From contig CAWIDG010000033.1 of assembly GCA_963834875.1 (NCBI GenBank), positions 333,730 through 397,729 on the forward strand: DNA of 64,000 nucleotides, given 5' to 3'. This DNA is from DATAGF01 sp963834875 (GTDB taxonomy: Bacteria; Actinomycetota; Thermoleophilia; Miltoncostaeales; Miltoncostaeaceae). Shown piece after piece: positions 7,613 to 15,622 of this stretch. Numbering within the stretch: the first letter of the stretch is position 1; each line of letters starts with the position of its first letter. The notes beneath the pieces are model-generated. The model was not told where the DNA came from. It did no database searches and saw nothing but the letters and a program-made list of their open reading frames with translations. The translations under genes and the position numbers were made by a program.

Positions 7613-8197
7613 TCAGTGCGACTCGATCACCCGGTCGATGATGCCGTAGCCGCGGGCCTCCTCGCTGCTCATGAAGAAGTCCCGCTCGGTGTCCCTCTCG
7701 ACCTTCTCCAGGTCCTGCCCGGTGTGCTTGGCGATGATCTGGTCGAGCCGCTTGCGCAGGTCGAGGGCCTCGCGCGCGTGGATCTCGATGTCGGTCGCCT
7801 GGCCGCTGAAGCCGCCCGTGAGCTGGTGGATGAGGATCTTGGCGTTCGGCAGCGCCATCCGCTTGCCGGGGGCGCCGCTCGAGAGCAGCAGCGCGCCCAT
7901 GCTCATCGCGATGCCCACGCAGATCGTCTGCACGTCCGGCTTGATGAACTGCATGGTGTCGTAGATCGCCAGGCCCGCGTAGACGCTGCCGCCGGGCGAG
8001 TTGATGTAGACCGAGATGTCCTTGTCGGGGTCCTCGCTCTCCAGGTGGAGCAGTTGGGCGACCATGAGGTTGGCGATCTGGTCGTCCACCGGCGTGCCGA
8101 GGAAGACGATCCGCTCGTTGAGCAGGCGCGAGTAGATGTCGAAGGCGCGCTCGCCGCGCGACGTCTGCTCGACCACCATGGGGATCAACGGGCTCAT
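7613..8197 (-). CDS. clpP: ATP-dependent Clp protease proteolytic subunit
   Basis: A 194-residue serine peptidase forming the tetradecameric degradation chamber of ClpXP/ClpCP. The catalytic triad is complete: Ser99 in GIAMSMGA, His124 in ILIHQ and Asp173 in ERDFF. The oligomerisation and substrate segments (YINSPGGSVYAGLAIYDTM) are typical. Unlike the common arrangement, neither trigger factor nor clpX flanks it; it ends a four-gene minus-strand run of small genes, 11 bases after an NTF2-like gene. A strong stem-loop follows the stop. Confidence 0.96.
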   Translation of the reverse strand: MSPLIPMVVEQTSRGERAFDIYSRLLNERIVFLGTPVDDQIANLMVAQLLHLESEDPDKDISVYINSPGGSVYAGLAIYDTMQFIKPDVQTICVGIAMSMGALLLSSGAPGKRMALPNAKILIHQLTGGFSGQATDIEIHAREALDLRKRLDQIIAKHTGQDLEKVERDTERDFFMSSEEARGYGIIDRVIESH

Positions 8198-8208
8198 CGC
8201 TCGCCAGC

Positions 8209-8520
8209 CTACGCCTCGAGCGCCGTGATCCGCCCGCGCTCGTCGAGCCGGAGCCGGTGGACGCGGTCGTCCACGCTCGCGGCGGCGCGGTCCAGCACGC
8301 GCACCGTCAGCAGCACGTCGGGCGGGTCGAGCCGCGCCCGCCGGAAGCCGGAGCGGCCGGGAGGGGTGGCGTCGCGGACGCCCTGCGGGTCGGCGGGCGC
8401 CCCGCCCACGCGCACCTCGGCGTCCGGGGCGAAGAGGGCGGTGAACGCCTCGGCCGAGGTGTTGAGCGCCCCGACGTACGCCTTGCCGAACTGGCGGGCC
8501 TGGTCGTACGTGGGCGTCAC
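8209..8520 (-). CDS. Small NTF2-like (SnoaL-type) protein
   Basis: A 103-residue protein resembling the cone-shaped NTF2/SnoaL fold: an N-terminal helix with the AFTALFAPDAEVRVGG segment, then strands ending in a DERGRITALEA-type terminal strand. These are often small isomerases or ligand binders of unknown substrate, and no catalytic pair can be assigned. The GTG start overlaps the stop of the upstream membrane-protein gene (GTGA), and it runs 11 bases ahead of clpP, so it is probably in the same transcript. Confidence 0.6.
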   Translation of the reverse strand: MTPTYDQARQFGKAYVGALNTSAEAFTALFAPDAEVRVGGAPADPQGVRDATPPGRSGFRRARLDPPDVLLTVRVLDRAAASVDDRVHRLRLDERGRITALEA

Positions 8521-8798
8521 GCCGCGCGGATCACGAGGATCACGTAGACCAGCACCGCGACGACGCCCAGCGTGAGGGCGGCCGCGGCCAGCGGGCTCAT
8601 CGCCCGGCGGGGCCGGGCACCGCTCGCCGCGCGGCCCGCGCGCGGTTCGCGCCCGCGCAGGCGGTCGGCCACGACCACGGCGGCGATGGCGAGGCCGGTG
8701 GCGAGGGCGAGGCAGGCGCCGACCCCCAGGCCCGTGGCGGGCAGGGCGGCGAGCAGGACGATCCAGACCGGCACGCCGATGGCGGCGCCGCGCACCAC
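8517..8798 (-). CDS. Small two-helix membrane protein
   Basis: A 93-residue protein with hydrophobic segments at about 8-48 (one or two spans) and 68-92. No family is recognised. The first usable start is GTG at 8798, but the same frame stays open upstream and reads GDDFDQVERITRRVVRG, which looks like real protein sequence; it lacks an ATG/GTG/TTG. Translation may be coupled to the sulfite-oxidase gene that ends at 8845, or start at a non-standard codon. Its stop overlaps the next gene's GTG. Confidence 0.6.
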   Translation of the reverse strand: MVRGAAIGVPVWIVLLAALPATGLGVGACLALATGLAIAAVVVADRLRGREPRAGRAASGARPRRAMSPLAAAALTLGVVAVLVYVILVIRAA

Positions 8799-8844
8799 CC
8801 GCCGGGTGATCCGCTCGACCTGGTCGAAGTCGTCCCCCGGTCCC

Positions 8845-9444
8845 TCAGAAGCCGTAGCGCTCCTCCTTCCACGGGTCGGCGCTGTTCGAGTAGCCGAGCC
8901 GCTCCCAGAAGCCGGGCCGGTCGCCCTCGACGAGCTCGAGGCCGCGCAGCCACTTGGCGCTCTTCCAGAAGTAGAGGCTGGGCACCAGCAGCCGCAGCGG
9001 CCCGCCGTGGACCGGCTCGAGCTCGGCCCCGTCGAAGCGGTACGCCAGCAGGACGTCGTCGGCGCGGAGCCGCTCGAGCGGGACGTTCGCGGTGTAGTCC
9101 TCCTCGGAGTGGGCGACGGCGTGGGTGGCCTCGGGGCGCACCCCCACCTCCTCGAGGAGCGGCCACACCGGCACGCCCTCCCAGACCGTGTCGAGCTTGC
9201 TCCAGGTGGTGACGCAGTGGATGTCCGTGGTCACGCTGCGCGTGGGCAGGGCCCGGAACTCATCGAAGCTCCAGCCCCGGGGCCGCTCGACGGCACCGAA
9301 GACGCGGAAGTCCCAGCCGGGCGGCGGCGCCTGGTAGGGGACCGAGCCCGCGTGCAGCACGGGGAAGTCGCGCACGACGTGCTGCCCCGGCGGCAGCCGC
9401 GCGCGCTCCTCGTCCGTGAGCCCCCTGTTGCGGAACAGCGCCAC
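8845..9444 (-). CDS. Sulfite-oxidase-fold molybdopterin enzyme
   Basis: A 199-residue protein of the sulfite oxidase/MsrP catalytic-domain family, which carries a molybdopterin cofactor. The molybdenum-ligating cysteine is in DIHCVTTWSKLD (Cys77), followed by the conserved W-x-G-V (VWEGVPVWPLL) and HGGPLRLLVPSLYFWKSAKW segments. No Tat or Sec signal is visible, unlike MsrP, so a cytoplasmic enzyme of unknown substrate is more likely. The start is GTG at 9444. It heads the clpP-side minus-strand run. Confidence 0.85.
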   Translation of the reverse strand: MALFRNRGLTDEERARLPPGQHVVRDFPVLHAGSVPYQAPPPGWDFRVFGAVERPRGWSFDEFRALPTRSVTTDIHCVTTWSKLDTVWEGVPVWPLLEEVGVRPEATHAVAHSEEDYTANVPLERLRADDVLLAYRFDGAELEPVHGGPLRLLVPSLYFWKSAKWLRGLELVEGDRPGFWERLGYSNSADPWKEERYGF

Positions 9445-9492
9445 GCGCCCTCCCGGATCCGCCGCCTCGCGGACCGATAGTACGCTCGCGCG

Positions 9493-10443
9493 ATGCTGCG
9501 TTACCCGGCGGCCGCGCTGCTGCTGTGCACCCTGCTGCTCGCCGGTTGCTCAACCGCCAAGCCGGCGTGGCAGGAGCTGCCCCCCGCGCCCGAGGCGCGC
9601 ACCGAGGTCGTGGGCGCGGCCCTGTCGGGGAGGGTCGCCGTGGTCGGAGGGCTCACCGCCGACGGCCGGGCCTCGGCCCGCGTCGACCTCTACGACCCGA
9701 GGCGCGAGCGCTGGCTGCGGCTCCCCGACCTGCCCGAGGGCCTTCACCACGCGATGGCCGCCTCGCGGGCGGGGCGCCTGTACGTGGTCGGCGGCTACCG
9801 CCTCCGCGCCGGCGAATGGGAGGCGAGCGACCGCGCGTGGGTGCTCTTCGACCGGCGCTGGCGGGCGCTGCCGCGGCTGCCCCAGCCGCGGGCCGCGGGT
9901 GGCGCGGCCATCGTCCGCAATCGGATCTACGTCGTCGGCGGCACGACCGCGCGGGCGCCCGGGAGCCTCGCGGAGGGCTCGCTCCTCCTGGATCTGCGGA
10001 CGCTCCGCTGGCAGGGCTTCGGCGGGCTCTCGCGGCCGCGGGAGCACCTCGGCGTGACCGCGCTCGGCGGCCGCGTCTACGCGATCGGCGGCCGCACCGC
10101 GGGGCTCGAGACGAACACCGCCGCGGCGGACGCCTACGACCCGCTGTCGCGGCGATGGTCGCGGCTGCCGGACGCACCCACCCGCCGCGGCGGCAACGGA
10201 GCGACGGTCGCCGGCCGGCTCGCCGTGGCCGTCGGCGGCGAGGGCCCCGACGGCACCATCCGGCCGGTCGACGCCTTCGACCCGCAGAGCGGGTCGTGGC
10301 GGAGCCTTCCGCGCAGCCCGAGGCCCCGGCACGGGGTTGCGGTCGTCGGCATCGGGCGCACGCTGTATCAGGGCCTCGGCGGCCCGCGGCCCGGGCTGAC
10401 GGTCAGCGCGACGCTGCAGTCGCTGCGGGTGCCGCCCCCGTGA
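9493..10443 (+). CDS. Kelch-repeat lipoprotein
   Basis: A 316-residue exported protein. The N-terminus is a lipoprotein signal (MLRYPAAALLLCTLLLAGC), with lipidated Cys19. The rest is a series of about five to six Kelch blades, each with a paired glycine and an R-W spacing (VVGGLTADG, YVVGGYRLRAGEWEA, YVVGGTTARA, YAIGGRTAGLET, AVGGEGPDGTI), predicted to close into a beta propeller. Role unknown; such propellers bind ligands or carbohydrate at the cell surface. A TACGCT box (9481-9486) lies 6 bases before the ATG, so the message may be leaderless. The stop abuts the convergent DUF1015 gene. Confidence 0.83.
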   Translation: MLRYPAAALLLCTLLLAGCSTAKPAWQELPPAPEARTEVVGAALSGRVAVVGGLTADGRASARVDLYDPRRERWLRLPDLPEGLHHAMAASRAGRLYVVGGYRLRAGEWEASDRAWVLFDRRWRALPRLPQPRAAGGAAIVRNRIYVVGGTTARAPGSLAEGSLLLDLRTLRWQGFGGLSRPREHLGVTALGGRVYAIGGRTAGLETNTAAADAYDPLSRRWSRLPDAPTRRGGNGATVAGRLAVAVGGEGPDGTIRPVDAFDPQSGSWRSLPRSPRPRHGVAVVGIGRTLYQGLGGPRPGLTVSATLQSLRVPPP

Positions 10444-11679
10444 TCAGCCGTCCACCAGCGAGTGGAAGGCGACGCCGGTCAGGAGCTTCGGGAAGAAGTA
10501 GGTGGACTTCTGGGGCATCGTCTCGCCGGCCTCGGCGACCGCGGCCACCTCCGCCTTGGGGATCGGCCGCAGCATCAGCGCCGCCGCGGCCTCGCCCGAG
10601 GCGACCAGCCGGGCCGCCCGCGCGGCGTCCACCGTGTAGCCCAGGTCGCCGTCGGCGGTGAGCGCGGCCTGGTCGGCGCCCAGGCGGGGGACCAGGATCT
10701 CCCGCTCGAGCACCGCGGCGTCGAGCCGCTCCCCCGGGCTGGCGCCGCCGTGCGCCCGGCCGGTGAGGAGCCGCATCCCGTCGGGCCGCACCAGGCCGAG
10801 GGCGGGAGCGTCCTCGGGCGCGTCGGCGAGGGCCGCGCGCAGGGCGTCGAGGCCGTCGACCGGCCGCGAGGCGAAGGCCGATTCGGCGCCCTCGGGCCAC
10901 CGGGTCAGCACGCGGTGGGTCGGCAGCACGACGAGGCCGGGGTCCTCGAGCGCCGTCAGGCCCATCAGCACGCGGTCGTACGGCGCCTCCCCACCGCTCG
11001 CGGCGCCGTTCCCCGTCGCGCGCGCGCGACGCTCGTCGCGGTAGGCGAGGGCGGTCTCATAGCGGTGGTGCCCGTCGGCGATGAGGATCCAGCGGTCGCG
11101 CATCGCCTCGGCCACCGCCCCGTGCGCGGCCGGGTCGGCCACCCGCCAGACACGGTGCAGCGTCCCGTCGCGGTCGGCGAGCTCGGCGTCGGGCGGGCCC
11201 TGGAGGCCGAGCGCTGCCCACACGGCCTGGCCGGGGTCGCGGTAGAGGCCGAAGACCGGCGAGAGGTTGGCCCGGACCGCGCGCGTCAGGCGCAGCCGGT
11301 CCTCCACCGGCCCCGTGTGGGTGCGCTCGTGGGGCCGCACGACGCGGCGCTCGTACGGCTCGAGCCCCACGGCGGCGAGGATCGTCCGCCGCTCGCGCGC
11401 CACGCCGTCCTCGAGCGTGAAGCTCTGGGTCCAGGCGATGAGGACCGGCTCGGGCGAGGCGCCGATGACGCCGGTCGCCCGCCACGTCGCGATGAGCCCG
11501 CCGACCTCCTCGTAGGGCAGCTCGGGGAGGATCAGCCGGACGGCGTTGTAGGGGCTCGCCGCCAGGTACAGGCGGCGCTCCTCGGGGGAGATGACGTCGT
11601 ACGGAGGCGCGACCAGGTCGCCGAGGGGGCCGGCAGCCGCGGTGTAGCGCAGGGCTCGGAAGGGGCGGACATCGGCCAC
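10444..11679 (-). CDS. DUF1015 family protein
   Basis: A 411-residue conserved protein of unknown function. The family hallmarks are an N-terminal VRPFRALRY, the LVAPPYDVIS segment and the central ADGHHRYETALAYRDE motif; the C-terminus ends with QKSTYFFPKLLTG. The family often sits next to serine/phosphoserine metabolism genes, but not here. The GTG at 11679 gives the standard N-terminus; the frame is open for another 350 bases upstream, but that part is a shadow of the opposite-strand helicase. It is divergent from the helicase gene. Confidence 0.85.
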   Translation of the reverse strand: MADVRPFRALRYTAAAGPLGDLVAPPYDVISPEERRLYLAASPYNAVRLILPELPYEEVGGLIATWRATGVIGASPEPVLIAWTQSFTLEDGVARERRTILAAVGLEPYERRVVRPHERTHTGPVEDRLRLTRAVRANLSPVFGLYRDPGQAVWAALGLQGPPDAELADRDGTLHRVWRVADPAAHGAVAEAMRDRWILIADGHHRYETALAYRDERRARATGNGAASGGEAPYDRVLMGLTALEDPGLVVLPTHRVLTRWPEGAESAFASRPVDGLDALRAALADAPEDAPALGLVRPDGMRLLTGRAHGGASPGERLDAAVLEREILVPRLGADQAALTADGDLGYTVDAARAARLVASGEAAAALMLRPIPKAEVAAVAEAGETMPQKSTYFFPKLLTGVAFHSLVDG

Positions 11680-11697
11680 GGCGGCCGAGTATGCGCA

Positions 11698-11729
11698 AAT
11701 TGGCACGCGAGCGATCGGCCAATTGGCAC
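11698..11729. promoter_or_regulatory. Direct repeat AATTGGCAC in a divergent promoter region
   Basis: Two exact copies of AATTGGCAC begin at 11698 and 11721, 23 bases apart (about two helical turns), between the divergent DUF1015 and helicase genes. The second copy is part of a 10-base palindrome GCCAATTGGC (11718-11727). This AT-richer patch in a GC-rich background may bind a regulator. No family can be named. Confidence 0.3.
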
Positions 11730-11785
11730 ATCGTGCGCGGACGAGCCCGGTGACGTCCGCGGCTCTGCGTACCATGGCCGGTCCG

Positions 11786-14731
11786 ATGTTGGACGGTCTC
11801 ACCCCCGAGCAGCGCGCCGCGGTCACCCACCCCGGCGGCCCCGCCCTGGTCCTCGCCGGGGCGGGGGCCGGCAAGACGCGGGTCCTGTGCCACCGCCTGG
11901 CATGGCTGGTCGAGGGCGGCGCGTCGCCGGCCGAGATCGTGGCGCTGACCTTCACGCGCGAGGCCGCCGTCGAGCTCCGCGCCCGCGCGGAGGAGCTGAT
12001 CGGCCGCTCGCACGAGACGCTGCGGGTCACGACCTTCCACGCCTACGCGCTCGAGCTGGCGCGCGTGCACGGCGTCGAGCGAGGTCTGCTGCCGGCGACG
12101 TCGGTGGCGCGGACCGAGGACCGGATGCTGATGCTGCTCGAGCGGCTCGACGAGCTCGACCTTCGCGAGCACGACCTGCGCGGCGACCGCGGCCGGCTGG
12201 TCGCCGACCTGGTCGATCGCATCGACACCTGCCGCGATCAGCTCGTGGACGCCGCTCGCTACCGCGCCTGGGCCGAGGAGCGCCTCGCGGGCGCCGGGTC
12301 CGGCGCCGCTGCGCACAGGGCGCGGCGCCAGGTCGAGATCGCGCGGGTGTTCGAGGCCCACGAGCGCTGGCTGGCCGAGGACGGCCGCGAGGACTTCGGC
12401 CTGTCGATCGTCCGCGCGCTCGCGCTCCTGCGCGCGCACCCCGACCGCCTGGAGGCCGTCCGCGCGGACGCCCGGCACGTCCTCGTCGACGAGTTCCAGG
12501 ACACCAACCACGCCCAGGCCGAGCTCCTCTACCTCGTGGCCGGAGGGGCCGACAGCCTGATGGTCGTCGGCGACGACGACCAGGGCATCTACCGCTTCCG
12601 GGGGGCGTCGGCCAAGAACGTGGCCGACTTCCGCCGCCGCTTCCCCGAGGCGGCCGAGCTGCGGCTCGAGGTCAACCACCGCTCGACCCAGGCGATCCTC
12701 GACGCGGCCGCCGCGGTCGTCGCGCCGATCCCAGACCGGGCGGCCAAGCGCATCGCCGCCCGTCCGGGGGCCGCCGGCCCGCCGCCGCGCTTCTGGCGCG
12801 CGCCCGACCCCGACGGCCAGGCGCGGGCCGTCGTCCAGGAGATCGTCCGGCTGGCGGAGGCGGGCACGCCGCTCGAGGAGCAGGCCGTCCTCATGCGGGC
12901 GGTCCGGCTCGAGGCCCGCCCGGTGACCGATGCCCTCGAGCGCGCGGGCGTGCCGCACCAGGTGCGCGGCGGCTTCGGCCTCTTCGAGCGCCGCGAGGTG
13001 CGCTCGGCCGTCGCGTGGCTCCGGGCCGCCACCGACCCGGCCGACGCCCAGGCCCACCTGCGCGTCGCCGCCGACCGGCGCCTCGACGTGCCCTGGACCG
13101 AGGCCGCCGACGCGGTCTCGGCCGCCGCCGCGGCCGGCCGGCCGGTGGCGGGGCCGCTCGTCGGCGTCGCGCCGGCCCTCGCCCCACTCCTCGAGGAGGC
13201 GGGCCGCGCCGCGGCCGACCTGCCCCCCGCCGACGCCCTGCGGGCGATCATCGACGGGTGCGGCCTGCGTGCGGCCGCGCTGGCGGCCGGGGGCGCCGAG
13301 GGCGCCGGCCGGCTGGCCGGCCTCTCCACGCTCGAGCGCCTCGCGCGCGAGATCGCCGCCGCCGAGCCGGCGCTCGACGCCCGCGGCCTGGCGGCCCGCC
13401 TGGCCGGGCTCGCCGAGATCGGCTTCCGCGGCGACGGATCGTCGCCGCCGGAGCGCACCGGCGTGCAGGTGATGACGATCCACCAGGCCAAGGGCCTCGA
13501 GTTCGACGCCGTCTTCGTGATCGGGCTGACGCGCTCGGGCTTCCCGGGCGCCGACCGCGGCCGCGCCGACATCCCGGACGCCCTGCTGCCCGAGGTGCTC
13601 CCCCGCGGGCGCGACGCCCACGTGGCCGAGGCCCGGCGGCTGGCCTACGTCGCGATGACGCGGGCCCGCAGCCACCTCGTGGTCGCCACCCTCGCGGCCG
13701 GGTCCGGCGGCGTGGCGCAGGCGCCGTCGCCGTTCTTCGAGGAGGCGCGCGAGGCGGTCGGCGCCTCGATCGAGGAGGTCGGCGAGGCGCCCGAGCGCGG
13801 GCTGCTGGCCGCCGTCGCCGAGCGCCACGCCGCCTTCGAGGAGGCCTCCGTGCGCGCGGCGGCGGCGGTCGCGGACGGGGCCGGCGACGCCGGCGAGCGG
13901 ATGGCCGCCGCCGAGCGCGCCGCCCGCGACCTCGTGGAGGCGCGGGCCCGGGCGCTGCGCCCGACTCCCGCCCCGCGGCCGCCGTCGGCGCCCCCCCGTC
14001 CGGCGCGCCCCGGCCTGGAGCTCAGCCCGAGCGCCGTGGAGGCCTACCGGACGTGCCCGCTGCGCTACCGCTTCGCCGCCGTCGACCGGGTGCCGTCGGC
14101 GCCGAGCCCCGCCCGCGCCGTCGGCGTCGCCGCCCATTCTGCTCTGGAGGCGCACTACCGTCCCGGCGGCACGGGCGGCGACGGCGAGGCCCTGGTCGGG
14201 CGCTTCGCCGCGGCGCTGCGCCGGGCGGGCGTCGAGGGGACGGCCGAGGGCCGCCAGGCGCTGGCGCGCGGCCGCGAGGCCCTGCCGCAGTACCACGAGC
14301 GGGTGGTGCGCAGCGGGACACGGCCGGTGGCGGTCGAGCGCGAGTTCACGCTCACGGTCGCGCCGCACCGCGTCCACGGCCGCGTCGACCGCATCGACTC
14401 CCACCCCGCCGGCGGCCACCAGATCGTCAACTACAAGACCGGGAAGCCCCCGGCGGCGGGCTCCCGCGGCGACGAGGACGACCTCGTCCTGCGCATGTAC
14501 CTGCTCGGAGCACGCGAGGCGTGGGGCATCGAGCCGCGCGGGGCGACGGTCGCGCACGTCCTCGACGGGGCGGCGCGCGGGGTGCATCCCGACGCGGCGG
14601 CCGACGCGGCCGCGGTCGACGCCGTGCGCGAGGCCGCCGAGGGCATCGCCGCCGGCCGCTTCGAGCCTCGCCCGTCCTGGGCCTGCCGCACCTGCGACTT
14701 CGCGCTGCTCTGCCCGGCGCTGGACCGGTGA
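11786..14731 (+). CDS. UvrD/Rep-type helicase fused to a RecB-family nuclease domain
   Basis: A 981-residue superfamily-1A helicase with a C-terminal PD-(D/E)XK nuclease module, the general type of AdnA/AddB-like or UvrD-RecB proteins that process DNA ends. Helicase motifs are Q motif LTPEQRAAV, Walker A AGAGAGKT (24-31), Walker B DEFQD (235-239), motif III GDDDQGIYRFRGA, motif V QVMTIHQAKGLEFD and motif VI YVAMTRAR. The nuclease part has GRVDRID (Asp868) and Cys residues in YRTC and CRTCDFALLC that fit an iron-sulfur staple. The usual D-Y-K of the nuclease reads N-Y-K (Lys884), so cleavage may be impaired. A TACCAT box at 11770 favours ATG 11786 over ATG 11774. Confidence 0.9.
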   Translation: MLDGLTPEQRAAVTHPGGPALVLAGAGAGKTRVLCHRLAWLVEGGASPAEIVALTFTREAAVELRARAEELIGRSHETLRVTTFHAYALELARVHGVERGLLPATSVARTEDRMLMLLERLDELDLREHDLRGDRGRLVADLVDRIDTCRDQLVDAARYRAWAEERLAGAGSGAAAHRARRQVEIARVFEAHERWLAEDGREDFGLSIVRALALLRAHPDRLEAVRADARHVLVDEFQDTNHAQAELLYLVAGGADSLMVVGDDDQGIYRFRGASAKNVADFRRRFPEAAELRLEVNHRSTQAILDAAAAVVAPIPDRAAKRIAARPGAAGPPPRFWRAPDPDGQARAVVQEIVRLAEAGTPLEEQAVLMRAVRLEARPVTDALERAGVPHQVRGGFGLFERREVRSAVAWLRAATDPADAQAHLRVAADRRLDVPWTEAADAVSAAAAAGRPVAGPLVGVAPALAPLLEEAGRAAADLPPADALRAIIDGCGLRAAALAAGGAEGAGRLAGLSTLERLAREIAAAEPALDARGLAARLAGLAEIGFRGDGSSPPERTGVQVMTIHQAKGLEFDAVFVIGLTRSGFPGADRGRADIPDALLPEVLPRGRDAHVAEARRLAYVAMTRARSHLVVATLAAGSGGVAQAPSPFFEEAREAVGASIEEVGEAPERGLLAAVAERHAAFEEASVRAAAAVADGAGDAGERMAAAERAARDLVEARARALRPTPAPRPPSAPPRPARPGLELSPSAVEAYRTCPLRYRFAAVDRVPSAPSPARAVGVAAHSALEAHYRPGGTGGDGEALVGRFAAALRRAGVEGTAEGRQALARGREALPQYHERVVRSGTRPVAVEREFTLTVAPHRVHGRVDRIDSHPAGGHQIVNYKTGKPPAAGSRGDEDDLVLRMYLLGAREAWGIEPRGATVAHVLDGAARGVHPDAAADAAAVDAVREAAEGIAAGRFEPRPSWACRTCDFALLCPALDR

Positions 14732-15600
14732 CCCCGCTCGCGTCCCTCGAGGCCGGCGCCCCCCTCGAGGGCGTCTACGCCGTGAGGCGCAAGGAGCGGC
14801 GGCTGTCGCGCCAGGGCCGGCCGTTCCTCGCGCTCACGCTGGCCGACGCCACCGGCGCGGTGCCCGCGCTGGTCTTCGACGAGCCGGACTTCTTCGCCGC
14901 CCAGTTCGACGAGGGCGACCGCGTCCGCGTCACCGGCCGGGTCGGCGAGCGGGACGGCCGCCCGCGCGTCGTGGTGAGCCACCTGCGCGCGGCAGCCGAC
15001 GAGGCAACCGCCGAGGACCTCCTGCCGCGGGCGCATCGCGACCCCGACGAGCTCTTCGGGTTCGTGCTCCACCTCGCCGACGAGGTCGCCGACCCCGGGC
15101 TCCGGGCGGTACTCGACGCGCTGACCGGCGACCCGGAGCTCGCGCGCGACTGGCGCACGATGCCCTGCACCCGGTCGGGCCACCATGCATACGTCGGCGG
15201 CCTCGTCGAGCACAGCGTGGGGGTGGCCTCGATCGTCCAGGCGCTCGCGACGTGGCACCCGCGGCTGGACGCCGACCTTCTGCTGGCCGCGGCCCTCGTC
15301 CACGACATCGGGCACGCGCGCGCCTTCCGGCTGGGCGCCACCTTCGAGGCGACCGACGAGGGGCGCCTGCTCGGCCACGTCGCGATCGCGCACGAGATCG
15401 TCGGAGACGCCGCCCGGGGCTGCGGCCTGCCGGCCGGCCGGCGCGCCGAGCTGCTGCACGCGATCGGCTGGCACCACGGGCCGCCGCCGGGCCAGGCGCC
15501 CGGAGCGGCGAGCCCCGAGGCGCTCGCGCTCTGGCGGGCCAACCAGCTCGAGGTCGGCGTCAAGGCGCGGCTCGAGGGGCCCGGCCCCGCGCTCGCCTGA
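14728..15600 (+). CDS. YhaM-like OB-fold/HD-domain 3'-5' exoribonuclease
   Basis: A 290-residue protein with an N-terminal OB fold (about 1-85, LASLEAGAPLEGVYAVRRKE, then FLALTLADATG) and a C-terminal HD phosphohydrolase domain. The HD metal ligands are H152/H153 (HHAYVGG), H162 (EHS) and H192-D193 (LVHDIGHARAF). This OB+HD arrangement is that of YhaM/CBF1-type 3'-5' exonucleases. The GTG start overlaps the helicase stop (GTGA), so the two are translationally coupled, which hints at a joint role in nucleic-acid processing. The gene is concealed inside a much longer open frame that begins far upstream. Confidence 0.82.
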   Translation: MTPLASLEAGAPLEGVYAVRRKERRLSRQGRPFLALTLADATGAVPALVFDEPDFFAAQFDEGDRVRVTGRVGERDGRPRVVVSHLRAAADEATAEDLLPRAHRDPDELFGFVLHLADEVADPGLRAVLDALTGDPELARDWRTMPCTRSGHHAYVGGLVEHSVGVASIVQALATWHPRLDADLLLAAALVHDIGHARAFRLGATFEATDEGRLLGHVAIAHEIVGDAARGCGLPAGRRAELLHAIGWHHGPPPGQAPGAASPEALALWRANQLEVGVKARLEGPGPALA

Positions 15601-15622
15601 ACCGGCGAACGAGCCGGCGGGC

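Noticed and set aside
11698..11735. Sigma-54 promoter (TGGCAC with GC element)
   Set aside because: No TTGCA/T element at the required spacing, and sigma-54 is unusual in actinobacteria.
11057..14587. 1176-codon minus-strand open frame opposite the helicase
   Set aside because: Arg/Pro/Gly-rich shadow of the helicase gene with no recognisable domain; a result of high GC.
10462..15600. Single 1712-codon open frame on the plus strand
   Set aside because: It is an antisense/out-of-frame shadow of DUF1015 and the helicase for most of its length; only the last 290 codons (from 14728) are a real gene.
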